Assembly: GCA_900541965.1 (NCBI GenBank)
Contig: UQLN01000010.1
Coordinates: 36,430-100,429, forward strand
DNA: 64,000 nt
DNA from: an uncultured Parabacteroides sp.
Lineage (GTDB): Bacteria; Bacteroidota; Bacteroidia; Bacteroidales; Tannerellaceae
Reading direction: 5' to 3'
Below the pieces are notes generated by a model, which worked only from the letters and a program-made list of their open reading frames with translations, was not told where the DNA came from and ran no database searches. The translations under genes were made by a program, and so were the position numbers. Shown here in pieces: positions 54,738 to 63,925 of the stretch. Every line of letters starts with the position of its first letter. The stretch's first letter is position 1.

Positions 54738-57700
54738 ATGAAACAATGTATTTTTACTCTTTGCGCCATTATTTCCAGCCTTTCTCTTTCCGCACAGCAC
54801 GCTACCGTTAAGGAAACGGAACAAGTGATGGGTACCTATGCTTTCGATGACCCGGATCCGGTAGCAAAGCCCGAAAACCTGTATTATCCTTATTTTCGCT
54901 TCGACGGTTTTACCAATGAGAAAACAGATAAAAAATGGAAAACGGTCGAACTGGAAAATGATTATATACGTGTCACTCTGTTTCCGGAAATTGGCGGGAA
55001 AATATGGGGAGCCGTAGACAAAACTTCCGGCAAAGAATTTATTTATACGAATCATGTAGTTAAATTCCGCGATATAGCGATGCGTGGTCCGTGGGTTTCC
55101 GGAGGGATAGAATTTAACTTCGGTATTATCGGACATGCACCGACATCAGCAACCCCGGTGGACTATATAACCCGGGAAAAGGAAGACGGTAGTGTAAGTT
55201 GTTATATTTCTGCTATCGATTTTATCACTCGTACGACCTGGACAGTTGAAGTAAATGTTCCGAAAGACAAGGCTTACTTCACTACCCATACGACCTGGTA
55301 TAACAGTTCCTCTCTCGACCAGCCGTATTACCAATGGATGAATGCCGGATATAAAGCCGCCGGAAATACCCGTTTTTGTTATCCGGGGACTAATTATATC
55401 GGTCATGGAGGAGATTTGCACACATTCCCTGTGGATGATAACGGCAGAGACCTCTCCTGGTATAAGAATAATGCTTTCGAGAGTTCCAAATCATATCATG
55501 TATTAGGCTATTATAATGATTTCTATGGGGCCTACTGGCATGATGATGATTTCGGTTCCGTACATCATTCAGCCTATGATGAGAAACTTGGTATGAAGAT
55601 TTTCCTTTGGAGCCAGGCACGCGACGGAGCTATATGGGAAGATTTGCTTACCGACACAGACGGCCAGTATGTGGAATTGCAGTCCGGCAGAATGTATAAC
55701 CAACCTGCCACCAACAGCGCACGTACTCCCTTCAAACACACAGCTTTCCAACCGGGAGCAACAGACGAATGGACGGAATACTGGTTTCCGGTAAAAGAAA
55801 CCAAAGGCATTGTACAAGCCTCCCATATCGGTGCCCTGAATGTATTAAAGGATAACAACCGGCTAACAATTTATTTCTCTCCGACACAGGAGCTATCTGC
55901 CACGCTTAAAGTCTATTCCGACGAAAAAGAAATCATATCCGAACTTTTACAGGCAAAAACACTACAAACCTGGTGTAAGTCTTATCCGTTAGAGACGAAG
56001 TTGGCTGCCGGAAAGATAAAGGTTGTCATCGGAAATAATGATTTGGTATATTCCGAACAAAATAGCGATAAAGTAATTAACCGTCCCAAAGAGATTCCTG
56101 ATGACTTCGACTGGAATTCCGTTTACGGACTTTATACCAGCGGGGAACAATGGATGAACCAAAAGATGTATGATAAGGCTGAAACCGATTTACTGGCCGC
56201 TCTCTCCAAAGATAAATATTTTGCCCCGGCCCTTATTCGTTTGTCATCTCTCTATTACCGGGAAGGACGTTATGACGAGGCACTGCAACTCTGCCGTTCT
56301 GCTTTAAGCTTGAATGCGTATGATGGAGAAGCAAACTATCTATATGGATTATGCAACATGAAAGCAGGGCATTATACGGATGCAAAAGACGGTTTCTCGG
56401 TTGCAGCATACAGCCCTGCATTCCGAACGGCTGCATATGCTAAACTTGCAGCGGTTTTCATCCGCGAACAGGATTGGAATAAAGCGGTTTCTTATGCCCA
56501 AAAGAGTCTTCAATATAACACGGAAAATCTGGATGCTCTACAGGAACTATTGGTCTGCTACCGGAAAACAGGGCAAAAAGATAAAGCGACTCAACTGGTA
56601 GAAGAGCTATCGGCCAAATATCCTCTAAACCATATTGTCAGCTACGAAAAGCATATGCTGCAACCATCTTCGGAAAGTCTCGACAATTTCAATTCATCCA
56701 TACGAAACGAACTACCGGAAGAAACTTATATGGAAATAGCAGGATGGTATGAATCCATCGGTTGTGAAAAAGATGCGATCCATATACTGTCCTATATTCC
56801 GGTATATCCGATGGCTTGCTACAAACAAAGCTGGCTACTCCATAAAGCCGGAGAAGAAGCAGAAGCCATTCAACTGATAAAAAATGCAGACATGCTCCCG
56901 GTAAACCAAGTATTCCCTTTCCGACCGGAAAACCGGGAAGCTCTTGCTTGGGTCGCCTCACACAGTAATTCTTGGAAACCGGCATATTATTATGCTCTTA
57001 TTTGCCATGCGAACCATGATAAAGCAAAAGCCTTGGAAATCGTGGATAATTGTGGAGAAGCAGACTACATACCATTTTACCTTTATCGCGCATCGCTAAA
57101 AAAGGGAACCGAACAACTGGACGATTTACAAAAAGCCGCACGCTTAGGTAACAACTGGCGAACCGGATTTAGCCTGATTAAATATTATACGGGAATAGAA
57201 AACTGGAAAGAAGCGAATATAATAGCTGCACATTATTATAAATTATTCCCTGAAAACTATATGATAGGTCTGCAATATGCAAAGACATTATGCGAAACAG
57301 AACAATATGCCCGCGCTATCTCGCTGTTGAAAAAAATACAAGTGCTTCCCAATGAAGGGGCTTATGCAGGCAGGGGTATTTACAGAGATGCAAATCTGTA
57401 TGAAGCAATGGCGTATATCAAAAAACATAAATACGAAAAAGCACTTACATCCATCGAAGAATCAAAACAATGGATAGAGAATTTGGGAGTGGGCAAGCCT
57501 TATGAAGACCAGATAGACTATCGGGTAGAAAACTTCCTGTCCGCGAAAGCTCTTGCCAACCAACCGGTAAAAGCTGCCTTGTTCATGGAACGTGTAGCTA
57601 AAACTCCGGTAAAAAACTATTATTTTGAGTCTACTAACTTACTGGTAGCCCTCGCTCTTTCGGAAACCGGACAAAAGGAGGTAGCCGACAGATGGGTATC

Positions 57701-57884
57701 CCTTTGGAAAACACAATATCCGTCCAGCCCTATCATTGAATGGTGTACGGCTATTTACCAGGGAGATACAGCCCTGGCTGCTAAAATCCTGGATACCCGT
57801 ACCGAACAAAACGAAAGTACACCATGGGAAAATATAAACATAGACCGCAACTTCGGTTTATTGACAAAATATTTCAGAGAATAG
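54738..57884 (+). CDS. DUF5107-domain protein with TPR repeats
   Basis: This 1048-aa secreted protein has a signal peptide (CIFTLCAIISSLSLSAQ). The N-terminal half (about 40-360) is the DUF5107 domain, with beta-rich stretches such as YIRVTLFPEIGGKIWGAVDKTSGKEFIYTNHVVKFRDIAMRGPWVSGGIEFNFG. The FPEIGGKIW and GGIEFN motifs recall galactose-mutarotase-like sandwich folds. The C-terminal half is a chain of TPR repeats (YDKAETDLLAALSKDKYFAPALIRLSSLYYREGRYDEALQLCRSAL). Co-location with a rhamnosidase and a GH43 gene suggests a role in plant-polysaccharide use, but the activity is unknown to me. Confidence 0.85.
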   Translation: MKQCIFTLCAIISSLSLSAQHATVKETEQVMGTYAFDDPDPVAKPENLYYPYFRFDGFTNEKTDKKWKTVELENDYIRVTLFPEIGGKIWGAVDKTSGKEFIYTNHVVKFRDIAMRGPWVSGGIEFNFGIIGHAPTSATPVDYITREKEDGSVSCYISAIDFITRTTWTVEVNVPKDKAYFTTHTTWYNSSSLDQPYYQWMNAGYKAAGNTRFCYPGTNYIGHGGDLHTFPVDDNGRDLSWYKNNAFESSKSYHVLGYYNDFYGAYWHDDDFGSVHHSAYDEKLGMKIFLWSQARDGAIWEDLLTDTDGQYVELQSGRMYNQPATNSARTPFKHTAFQPGATDEWTEYWFPVKETKGIVQASHIGALNVLKDNNRLTIYFSPTQELSATLKVYSDEKEIISELLQAKTLQTWCKSYPLETKLAAGKIKVVIGNNDLVYSEQNSDKVINRPKEIPDDFDWNSVYGLYTSGEQWMNQKMYDKAETDLLAALSKDKYFAPALIRLSSLYYREGRYDEALQLCRSALSLNAYDGEANYLYGLCNMKAGHYTDAKDGFSVAAYSPAFRTAAYAKLAAVFIREQDWNKAVSYAQKSLQYNTENLDALQELLVCYRKTGQKDKATQLVEELSAKYPLNHIVSYEKHMLQPSSESLDNFNSSIRNELPEETYMEIAGWYESIGCEKDAIHILSYIPVYPMACYKQSWLLHKAGEEAEAIQLIKNADMLPVNQVFPFRPENREALAWVASHSNSWKPAYYYALICHANHDKAKALEIVDNCGEADYIPFYLYRASLKKGTEQLDDLQKAARLGNNWRTGFSLIKYYTGIENWKEANIIAAHYYKLFPENYMIGLQYAKTLCETEQYARAISLLKKIQVLPNEGAYAGRGIYRDANLYEAMAYIKKHKYEKALTSIEESKQWIENLGVGKPYEDQIDYRVENFLSAKALANQPVKAALFMERVAKTPVKNYYFESTNLLVALALSETGQKEVADRWVSLWKTQYPSSPIIEWCTAIYQGDTALAAKILDTRTEQNESTPWENINIDRNFGLLTKYFRE

Positions 57885-57986
57885 AAATAGGGTAACAAAC
57901 AAATGATTGGGCAATTCTTCTATTTGGCTGTTTATTTACTTTAATCTTTGCTTTAATTGGAAATAAAATTTTAAAATAATTATATT

Positions 57987-58091
57987 ATGAGCGGATTAGC
58001 AATATTTTTTATGATTGGCTGTATCATCTCCGGAGGTTTTCTTGCTTGGCTATACACAAAACCTGGAAAGAAGTGGTTGAAGAATCTATAA
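57987..58091 (+). CDS. 34-aa single-helix membrane peptide
   Basis: A short frame from the ATG at 57987 encodes a 34-aa peptide that starts MSGLAIFFMIGCIISGG and ends in a basic tail (KPGKKWLKNL). The hydrophobic segment (about 3-24) followed by lysines fits one membrane helix with the tail in the cytoplasm. It is followed 17 nt later by a terminator, so it may be a genuine small gene. The family is unknown to me. Confidence 0.6.
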   Translation: MSGLAIFFMIGCIISGGFLAWLYTKPGKKWLKNL

Positions 58092-58107
58092 GTCTGATTT
58101 CCGGATA

Positions 58108-58147
58108 CAAAAAAAGCAACTCTTTCTTTACAGAAGAAGTTGCTTTT
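58108..58147. terminator. Bidirectional terminator between the small peptide and tRNA-Leu
   Basis: AAAAGCAACT pairs with AGTTGCTTTT, with A- and T-runs on either side, so it can end both the rightward peptide transcript and the leftward tRNA transcript. Confidence 0.82.
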
Positions 58148-58154
58148 CTTTTTG

Positions 58155-58236
58155 TGCGTCTGAAGGGACTCGAACCCCCACGCCTCTCGGCACCAGATCC
58201 TAAGTCTGGCGTGGCTACCAATTACACCACAGACGC
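58155..58236 (-). tRNA. tRNA-Leu (anticodon UAG)
   Basis: Reading the minus strand, the acceptor stem GCGTCTG pairs with CAGACGC and the discriminator is A. The anticodon stem CCAGA/TCTGG encloses CTTAGGA, so the anticodon is TAG (Leu, CUA codons). A long variable arm (TGCCGAGAGGCGT region) and GGTTCGAGTCC T-arm are typical of tRNA-Leu. The CCA end is not encoded. The D-loop region GGTGTAATTGGTAGCCACGC is normal. Confidence 0.93.
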
Positions 58237-58292
58237 TTCAATAATGGGTGCAAAGGTAATGCTTTTTTATAAAAAACCAAATATTTGAGAAA

Positions 58293-59792
58293 TTAATTCT
58301 TCTTTAGTGTATAATCCTTTACGCCTAATACCTCATAAGCCTGCAATAGGGCGCTATCGTCGTCCGAAATCATCAGCAACTTATCGTTCTCTTTTAATTC
58401 GGTATTCCCCTTAGGAATAAAATAATGACCATCCCGTTTTACCATTACAGCCAGGGTATGGTCAGGCAAAGTCAACTGCATTAATTTATTGCCATGCTCC
58501 AATACGGCGGGAGTAATATCTATTTCGCTCATGGCACTCTTTATTTCTTCCGGAAGTTCTATACCAAATTCATCTTTACGCTGCGGTTCGTCAACCAGCC
58601 CGAGCCATTTAGCCGCAATAGTAACAGTTGTCCCCTGGAGAACCAAAGAAAGGATTGTTATAAAAAATACGACATTGAAAATCATTCCGGAATGGTCTAT
58701 ACCGGCAATCATCGGATAGGTAGCAAAAATAATCGGTACCGCACCACGCAATCCGACCCACGATATATACAATTTCCCCTTAAACGTAAAGTTTTTATAA
58801 GGTATCAAACAAAGGAAGACACTTAACGGACGAGCAACTAAAATCATAAAAATACCGACAGTCAAACCGATAGGTGCTACAGGAAGCAATTCATGAGGAT
58901 TAACCAACAGCCCCAATGTGAGGAACATCACAATCTGCCATAACCAGGCAAAACCATCAAAGAAAGTTCCCATGCTCTTTTTATGGACAATCCGGGAATT
59001 ACCGACCACCAGCCCGGCAATATATACTGCCAAATATCCGTTTCCTTTACAAAGGGTTGTGGCAGAAAAAGTAAAAAACGCAGTTGTCAACAAAAGAATC
59101 GGATATAATGATTCGTTCGCTATATTAATATGATTAATAACGTAAACTGCCAGTTTACCCAGCAAATAACCCGCCAATGTACCCACGACCAACTGGATAG
59201 TCAGAGACAACGCTGCCTCCTGGAAATTCATTCCTCCCATCTGGATATAAGCAATCAATAGTAAGGTAAGCATATATGCCATCGGGTCGTTGCTACCACT
59301 TTCCAACTCAAGAGTCGGACGCAAACGCTGTTTTAAATAAACTCCTTTACTTCTTAAGATTGAGAAAACGGATGCAGAATCGGTAGATGACATTACAGCA
59401 GCCAATAGCATAGATTCAGCCAAAGTCAGTGTCTCATATCCGGTAGCAAGAAGCGATAAATAATAAATGAAACCACCCGTTACCAACGTCATAATAAGGA
59501 CCCCGAGCGTTGCCAGTACCACCCCTTGTGAGGCTATCGGCTTTACCTCTGCCAATTTGGTATCCATACCACCTGAAAACAGAATGATACTAAGAGCCAG
59601 CATACCGATAAACTGTGCAATATGCGGGTCGCTGAATTGTATGCCTAACCCGTCACTACCAAAGAGCATTCCCACTCCAAGGAATAACAGCAAAGCTGGG
59701 AGTCCGAAACGGTAACCGGCCTTACCTGCGAAAATACTTAAAAATAAGATAACGGAAGCTATTAGTAATACTTCTTCTGCATTGTGGAACAT
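58293..59792 (-). CDS. Potassium/proton antiporter (NhaP2/CvrA-type)
   Basis: This 499-aa CPA1-type cation/proton antiporter has about twelve transmembrane helices (about 1-395) followed by a cytoplasmic TrkA-C/RCK-C domain. The membrane part contains FGSDGLGIQFSDPHIAQFIGMLALSIILFSGGMDTKLAEVK, the ion-binding SSTDSASVFSILRSKGVYLKQRLRPTLELESGSNDPMAYML and ISWVGLRGAVPIIFATYP. The tail (LTLPDHTLAVMVKRDGHYFIPKGNTELKENDKLLMISDD) is the regulatory domain. It protects against alkaline or high-K+ stress. It is transcribed on its own, with tRNA-Leu downstream on the same strand. Confidence 0.92.
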   Translation of the reverse strand: MFHNAEEVLLIASVILFLSIFAGKAGYRFGLPALLLFLGVGMLFGSDGLGIQFSDPHIAQFIGMLALSIILFSGGMDTKLAEVKPIASQGVVLATLGVLIMTLVTGGFIYYLSLLATGYETLTLAESMLLAAVMSSTDSASVFSILRSKGVYLKQRLRPTLELESGSNDPMAYMLTLLLIAYIQMGGMNFQEAALSLTIQLVVGTLAGYLLGKLAVYVINHINIANESLYPILLLTTAFFTFSATTLCKGNGYLAVYIAGLVVGNSRIVHKKSMGTFFDGFAWLWQIVMFLTLGLLVNPHELLPVAPIGLTVGIFMILVARPLSVFLCLIPYKNFTFKGKLYISWVGLRGAVPIIFATYPMIAGIDHSGMIFNVVFFITILSLVLQGTTVTIAAKWLGLVDEPQRKDEFGIELPEEIKSAMSEIDITPAVLEHGNKLMQLTLPDHTLAVMVKRDGHYFIPKGNTELKENDKLLMISDDDSALLQAYEVLGVKDYTLKKN

Positions 59793-59985
59793 AGTATATT
59801 ATTTCTTTTTGGGGTTATTTTACTACAAAATAAACAATTTTCAAGGATTTACAATTCATTAATACCTGACAAAAAGCACTAATAAATAAAATAAAATATT
59901 AACTCTGCCATTTTCATCCTCTTCCATACCTTATCCAAACGTATCTATTACCAGTTATATACTTGTCTCATATCATATTATTCAC

Positions 59986-59993
59986 TAATTTTG
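59986..59993 (+). promoter_or_regulatory. Promoter of the transglutaminase-like gene
   Basis: TAATTTTG matches TAnnTTTG; CTTG at 59962-59965 gives a partial -33 at a 20-bp spacing. It lies 21 nt before the ATG at 60015 and overlaps the alternative TTG start at 59991, arguing against that start. Confidence 0.55.
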
Positions 59994-60014
59994 GCGCATA
60001 TACATTATCGCTTT

Positions 60015-62672
60015 ATGAACAAAAAACATCTATTTACGCTATTGTGTGCCTTGTTTATCTGGACAGGCTGCAACAATCAAAAACATTTTATCTCTGATGA
60101 TGCATTCAGAGCAGAAGTTGAAAAGGATTTCCAGGCAAAACAAGCCGCTTTACCAAACGGGAATCTGTTTTCCGTATTCGACCAATCCATGACCTCCGAT
60201 GAAAAGGAAGCCCTCACATTCCTGTACGCTTACATGCCTATAGGAGATATTACCGATTACAACGGACAATTCTATCTGGACAATATCCGCAGTTCATTCC
60301 TTGCACGGGTTGAAATGCCTTGGGGCGACAGTATCCCTGAAGATATTTTCCGCCATTTCGTATTGCCAGTCCGCATAAACAACGAAAATCTGGACGAAAG
60401 CCGTATGGTATTCTATAATGAACTGAGAGACCGCGTAAAAGGTTTGTCGTTATATGATGCCGTACTGGAAGTAAATCACTGGTGTCACGAAAAAGTAATC
60501 TATACTCCATCCGATGCACGTACAAGTTCGCCTCTGGCTTCCGTCAAGACGGCTTACGGACGTTGTGGCGAAGAATCTACATTCACAGTAGCGGCACTCC
60601 GCTCAGTCGGTATCCCGGCACGCCAGGTATATACGCCGCGTTGGGCACACACGGACGACAACCATGCCTGGGTGGAAGCTTGGGTGAATGGCAAATGGTA
60701 TTTCTTCGGAGCTTGCGAACCTGAACCTGTTCTTAACCTTGGCTGGTTCAATGGTCCTGCCTACAGAGGCATGCTGATGCACACAAAAGTATTCGGGAAA
60801 TACAACGGCCCGGAAGAAGTCATGGAAGTAACTGACGGATACACCGAAATCAACGTAATAGACAACTACGCTCCCACGGCAAAAGCAACTATCACGGTTG
60901 TTGACGAAAACGGTGCACCGAGCGTAGGAGCAAACGTAGAATTTAAAATATACAATTACGCAGAATTTTACTCTGTAGCGAATAAGAAAACCGATGCAAA
61001 CGGTAAAACATTCCTTTCTGCCGGAAAAGGTGATATGCTGGTTTGGGCTACCAAAGACGGTAAATTCGGTTACAGTAAAGTGTCTTTCGGCAAAGACGAC
61101 AATGTAACAATTACCCTCAACAAAAAACCGGGCGACATCGAAACCGTAGCACTCGATATTGTACCTCCGGTAGAAGGCTCTATCCAGGTAGAAGTAACTC
61201 CCGAGCAGAAGGAAGCCAATGCCAAGCGCTTACTTGAAGAAGATGCTATCCGTAATAAATATGTAGCTACATTCTATACGGAAGATAAGGCGAAAGAGCT
61301 TGCCAAAGAACTGGGTATAGACCCTCAGCAAACCGTCAAATTTATGATTGGCAGCCGTGGAAACTATATGGAACTGGAAAAATTCCTACGTGATGCACCA
61401 GCAGACAAGCGTGCTACCGCTATGGATTTGCTGAAAGTCATTTCGGCAAAAGACCTACGTGATACACCCGCATCCGTACTGGCAGACCACTTGAACAACA
61501 CACCCGAAGTTAAAAGCGAGTTCTATACGGAATATATATTAAACCCACGTGTTTCCAACGAATTCCTGACTCCATACAAAAGTTATTTCAAAGCAAATGT
61601 AGACACTGAATTGGCTAAACAAGCACAGGAAAACCCGCAGGTATTAGTTGACTGGGTAAAGAAAAACATCACTATCAATAATGAATTAAATCCGCAGCGT
61701 ATTCCTATCATGCCGATGGGAGTATGGAAATCCCGTGTAGCAGATACCCGTTCACGTAATATTTTCTTTGTTGCCGTTGCACGCAGCCTGGGTATTCCGG
61801 CACGTATCGAACCGGTTGCCGGTAAAATTCAATATATAAAAGACGGGAAATGGATAGATGTGGATTTTGAAGCTGTAGAACAGGTTGTTGCCAAACAAGG
61901 TAAAGTAGTCGCTTCTTATCAGCCGATAAAAGCATTACAAGACCCGAAATATTACAGCCATTTCACCATTGCCAAAGTGTTGCCGACAGGCAAGTTGCAA
62001 ACACTAAACTTCGAATCCGGTGACGTCGATATGGGCGGTGGAGATACCTGGAGCGCTTTACTGAAAAAACCGCTTACCATGGACGAAGGCAACTATATGC
62101 TGGTTACCGGAACCCGCATGGCAAACGGTAGCGTATTGTCTGAAATTACCTTCTTCAACATTGAACCGGGCAAGACAACCGATATCAAACTGGAAATGCG
62201 CGAAAGTCAGGACGAAATCCAGGTAATCGGTAATTTCAACTCGGAAAATAAATACAAACGTGCCGACAATGGTGAAGAAACAAGCCTGTTGGCAACTACC
62301 GGACGGGGTTACTATATCGTAGCCATTCTGGGTGCCCGTCAGGAACCGACAAACCATGCTATGCGCGACATCGCCGCTGTAAAAAAAGACCTGGAAGAAT
62401 GGGGACGCGGCATCGTTCTGCTATTCCCGGACCAGAAAGGATTAGACAGTTTTGATGCAAAAGAATTCGGTGAACTCCCGAACACTATCACTTATGGCCT
62501 TGATATTGACGGAGCTATCCAGAAAGAAATAGTATCAGCTATGAAATTGCAGAACGCACATTCGTTACCCATCTTTATCATTGCCGATACCTTCAACCGG
62601 GTTGTATTTGTATCCCAGGGATACACAATCGGATTGGGAGACCAGTTGATGAAAGTGATACATAAACTGTAA
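60015..62672 (+). CDS. Transglutaminase-like lipoprotein with a second degenerate domain
   Basis: This 885-aa lipoprotein has the signal KKHLFTLLCALFIWTGC. A transglutaminase-like domain at about 130-260 shows YGRCGEESTFTVAALRSVGIPARQVYTPRW (C184), DDNHAWVEAWVNGKWYFFGACEPEP (H217, E235 as likely triad members). A beta domain (about 285-380, ATITVVDENGAPSVGANVEFKIYN) follows, then helices, then a second transglutaminase-like stretch (about 580-640, RNIFFVAVARSLGIPARIEP) without the cysteine. The first domain may be a protease or amidase on peptides or peptidoglycan; the substrate is unknown. Confidence 0.88.
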   Translation: MNKKHLFTLLCALFIWTGCNNQKHFISDDAFRAEVEKDFQAKQAALPNGNLFSVFDQSMTSDEKEALTFLYAYMPIGDITDYNGQFYLDNIRSSFLARVEMPWGDSIPEDIFRHFVLPVRINNENLDESRMVFYNELRDRVKGLSLYDAVLEVNHWCHEKVIYTPSDARTSSPLASVKTAYGRCGEESTFTVAALRSVGIPARQVYTPRWAHTDDNHAWVEAWVNGKWYFFGACEPEPVLNLGWFNGPAYRGMLMHTKVFGKYNGPEEVMEVTDGYTEINVIDNYAPTAKATITVVDENGAPSVGANVEFKIYNYAEFYSVANKKTDANGKTFLSAGKGDMLVWATKDGKFGYSKVSFGKDDNVTITLNKKPGDIETVALDIVPPVEGSIQVEVTPEQKEANAKRLLEEDAIRNKYVATFYTEDKAKELAKELGIDPQQTVKFMIGSRGNYMELEKFLRDAPADKRATAMDLLKVISAKDLRDTPASVLADHLNNTPEVKSEFYTEYILNPRVSNEFLTPYKSYFKANVDTELAKQAQENPQVLVDWVKKNITINNELNPQRIPIMPMGVWKSRVADTRSRNIFFVAVARSLGIPARIEPVAGKIQYIKDGKWIDVDFEAVEQVVAKQGKVVASYQPIKALQDPKYYSHFTIAKVLPTGKLQTLNFESGDVDMGGGDTWSALLKKPLTMDEGNYMLVTGTRMANGSVLSEITFFNIEPGKTTDIKLEMRESQDEIQVIGNFNSENKYKRADNGEETSLLATTGRGYYIVAILGARQEPTNHAMRDIAAVKKDLEEWGRGIVLLFPDQKGLDSFDAKEFGELPNTITYGLDIDGAIQKEIVSAMKLQNAHSLPIFIIADTFNRVVFVSQGYTIGLGDQLMKVIHKL

Positions 62673-62697
62673 GAGACATTCATACTGAACAATCAAA

Positions 62698-62734
62698 AAA
62701 TCCCCGGCGGTTCAAAGCCTGTCGGGGATTTTTT
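62698..62734 (+). terminator. Terminator of the transglutaminase-like gene
   Basis: ATCCCCG pairs with CGGGGAT, with further partial pairing inside, followed by a T-run. Confidence 0.82.
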
Positions 62735-62811
62735 AATAAAATATGATTTAATGCCGGCCTGGTCATAACCATCTATACAATCCCAAACACCTCCCACCCC
62801 TGCTATTCCAT

Positions 62812-63681
62812 CTATAACTCAGATTGTACCCATAAAGATTTCTCAAAACCTGTCAAGCGGCATTGAATAGCTTCCTGTTCCCTCCAAAGGGAATCCGGTG
62901 TCCGGCAATACGCCTTCAATGGCAGACTTTTTCCTCCCTCCGTTCTTATAATTTCACCTTTGTACATGCGACAACGAAAATAATCATCAATCGTATAAGT
63001 AACGGACCGATTAGCTGCCGATGTCTGTATGTAAACGGTATTTATATAAGGGAATAAATCCTTGTAAATTATCCAACACACCGGCATGGTGGATTTCCCT
63101 ATTTCATCATAGGATGTAAGGATAGGACAAATGGCAAGAATCTCCACATCAAACATGGAATTATCCGGGTCAAAATACCAGGCTTCTTTCACATAATAAG
63201 ATTTAATATCGGTAGCGGGAATACCATCGCCGGATAAATGAAAACGCTTGGATATATTCTGGAAAGAGATTGGAAAATCAGTACTAAAATCTTCGTGTCC
63301 TCCCAGATACTCGAAAGCGGGAAGTTTATCCTCCCTGAGAAGCCGGAAAAGGATAGAGAACAAGTTCTCTTTACCATATGCTGTCCGGACAAAGTTATAT
63401 AAGGGAATATTTTCCTCCTGTGCCAAATCTACTTGCCGGTAAAGTATACGTTTCCAGCACGCATGACCGGAGTGCAGAGCCAATCCATCATAAAAACACT
63501 GCATTCGGACAGAAGCTACCGAATTTGTATCCGTTTTTTCTACATTCGGCCTTTCTCCACGGCTAAACCGGGGACTCTTCCGGATAGCAGGTTGCATAAC
63601 AACAGCCTCCTGCCCCTCTGACAAAACGGGAAAGAGAAGAGATATAAGCAAGTATAAAATAAACACATAGCGGATTTGCAA
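62812..63681 (-). CDS. GldN/PorN-like type IX secretion protein
   Basis: This 289-aa protein has a signal peptide (YVFILYLLISLLFPVLSEGQ) and matches the GldN/PorN pattern: WKRILYRQVDLAQEENIPLYNF, YGKENLFSILFRLLREDKLPAFEYLG, EAWYFDPDNSMFDVEILAICPI, and PVCWIIYKDLFPYINT. GldN/PorN belongs to the ring and periplasmic part of the type IX secretion system with GldK/PorK. Here it is solitary: no gldK, gldL or gldM lies beside it in the window. The only in-frame start with a signal peptide is the TTG at 63681; no ATG exists before the in-frame stop near 63703. PorX is also in this window. Confidence 0.82.
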   Translation of the reverse strand: MQIRYVFILYLLISLLFPVLSEGQEAVVMQPAIRKSPRFSRGERPNVEKTDTNSVASVRMQCFYDGLALHSGHACWKRILYRQVDLAQEENIPLYNFVRTAYGKENLFSILFRLLREDKLPAFEYLGGHEDFSTDFPISFQNISKRFHLSGDGIPATDIKSYYVKEAWYFDPDNSMFDVEILAICPILTSYDEIGKSTMPVCWIIYKDLFPYINTVYIQTSAANRSVTYTIDDYFRCRMYKGEIIRTEGGKSLPLKAYCRTPDSLWREQEAIQCRLTGFEKSLWVQSEL

Positions 63682-63691
63682 ATTTGAGTAA

Positions 63692-63728
63692 AGCGTAGCG
63701 AATTAGCTGAAATAGCGTTCGTTACGCT
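63692..63728. repeat. Short inverted repeat upstream of the integrase gene
   Basis: AGCGTAGCGAA (63692-63702) and TTCGTTACGCT (63718-63728) pair with one G-U position over a 15-nt loop. A second small hairpin (TTGGC/GCCAA) follows near 63737-63752, and a dyad CCCGT-A-ACGGG at 63809-63819. These may be end or binding sites of the element whose integrase begins at 63926. No gene is seen in 63682-63925. Confidence 0.5.
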
Positions 63729-63895
63729 ATATTTTTCTCTTGGCGAAAAGCCAAAGAAAACCACGATACAGCCAAACGGTGCAGAAGTTCAGTTACCACC
63801 TCATTACCCCCGTAACGGGTGCAGATTTCTTGCTAAATGGTTCTTTTTCTGCGATTTGCGTAATTCTGCATAGCTGTCGGTAACTCACTATAAAC

Positions 63896-63903
63896 TAATT
63901 TTG
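63896..63903 (+). promoter_or_regulatory. -7 box of the integrase gene
   Basis: TAATTTTG matches TAnnTTTG, 22 nt before the ATG at 63926. A Shine-Dalgarno-like AAAAGGAG at 63912-63919, 6 nt before the ATG, is unusual for this host's genes. Confidence 0.5.
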
Positions 63904-63925
63904 TAACCAAAAAAAGGAGTGAGTT

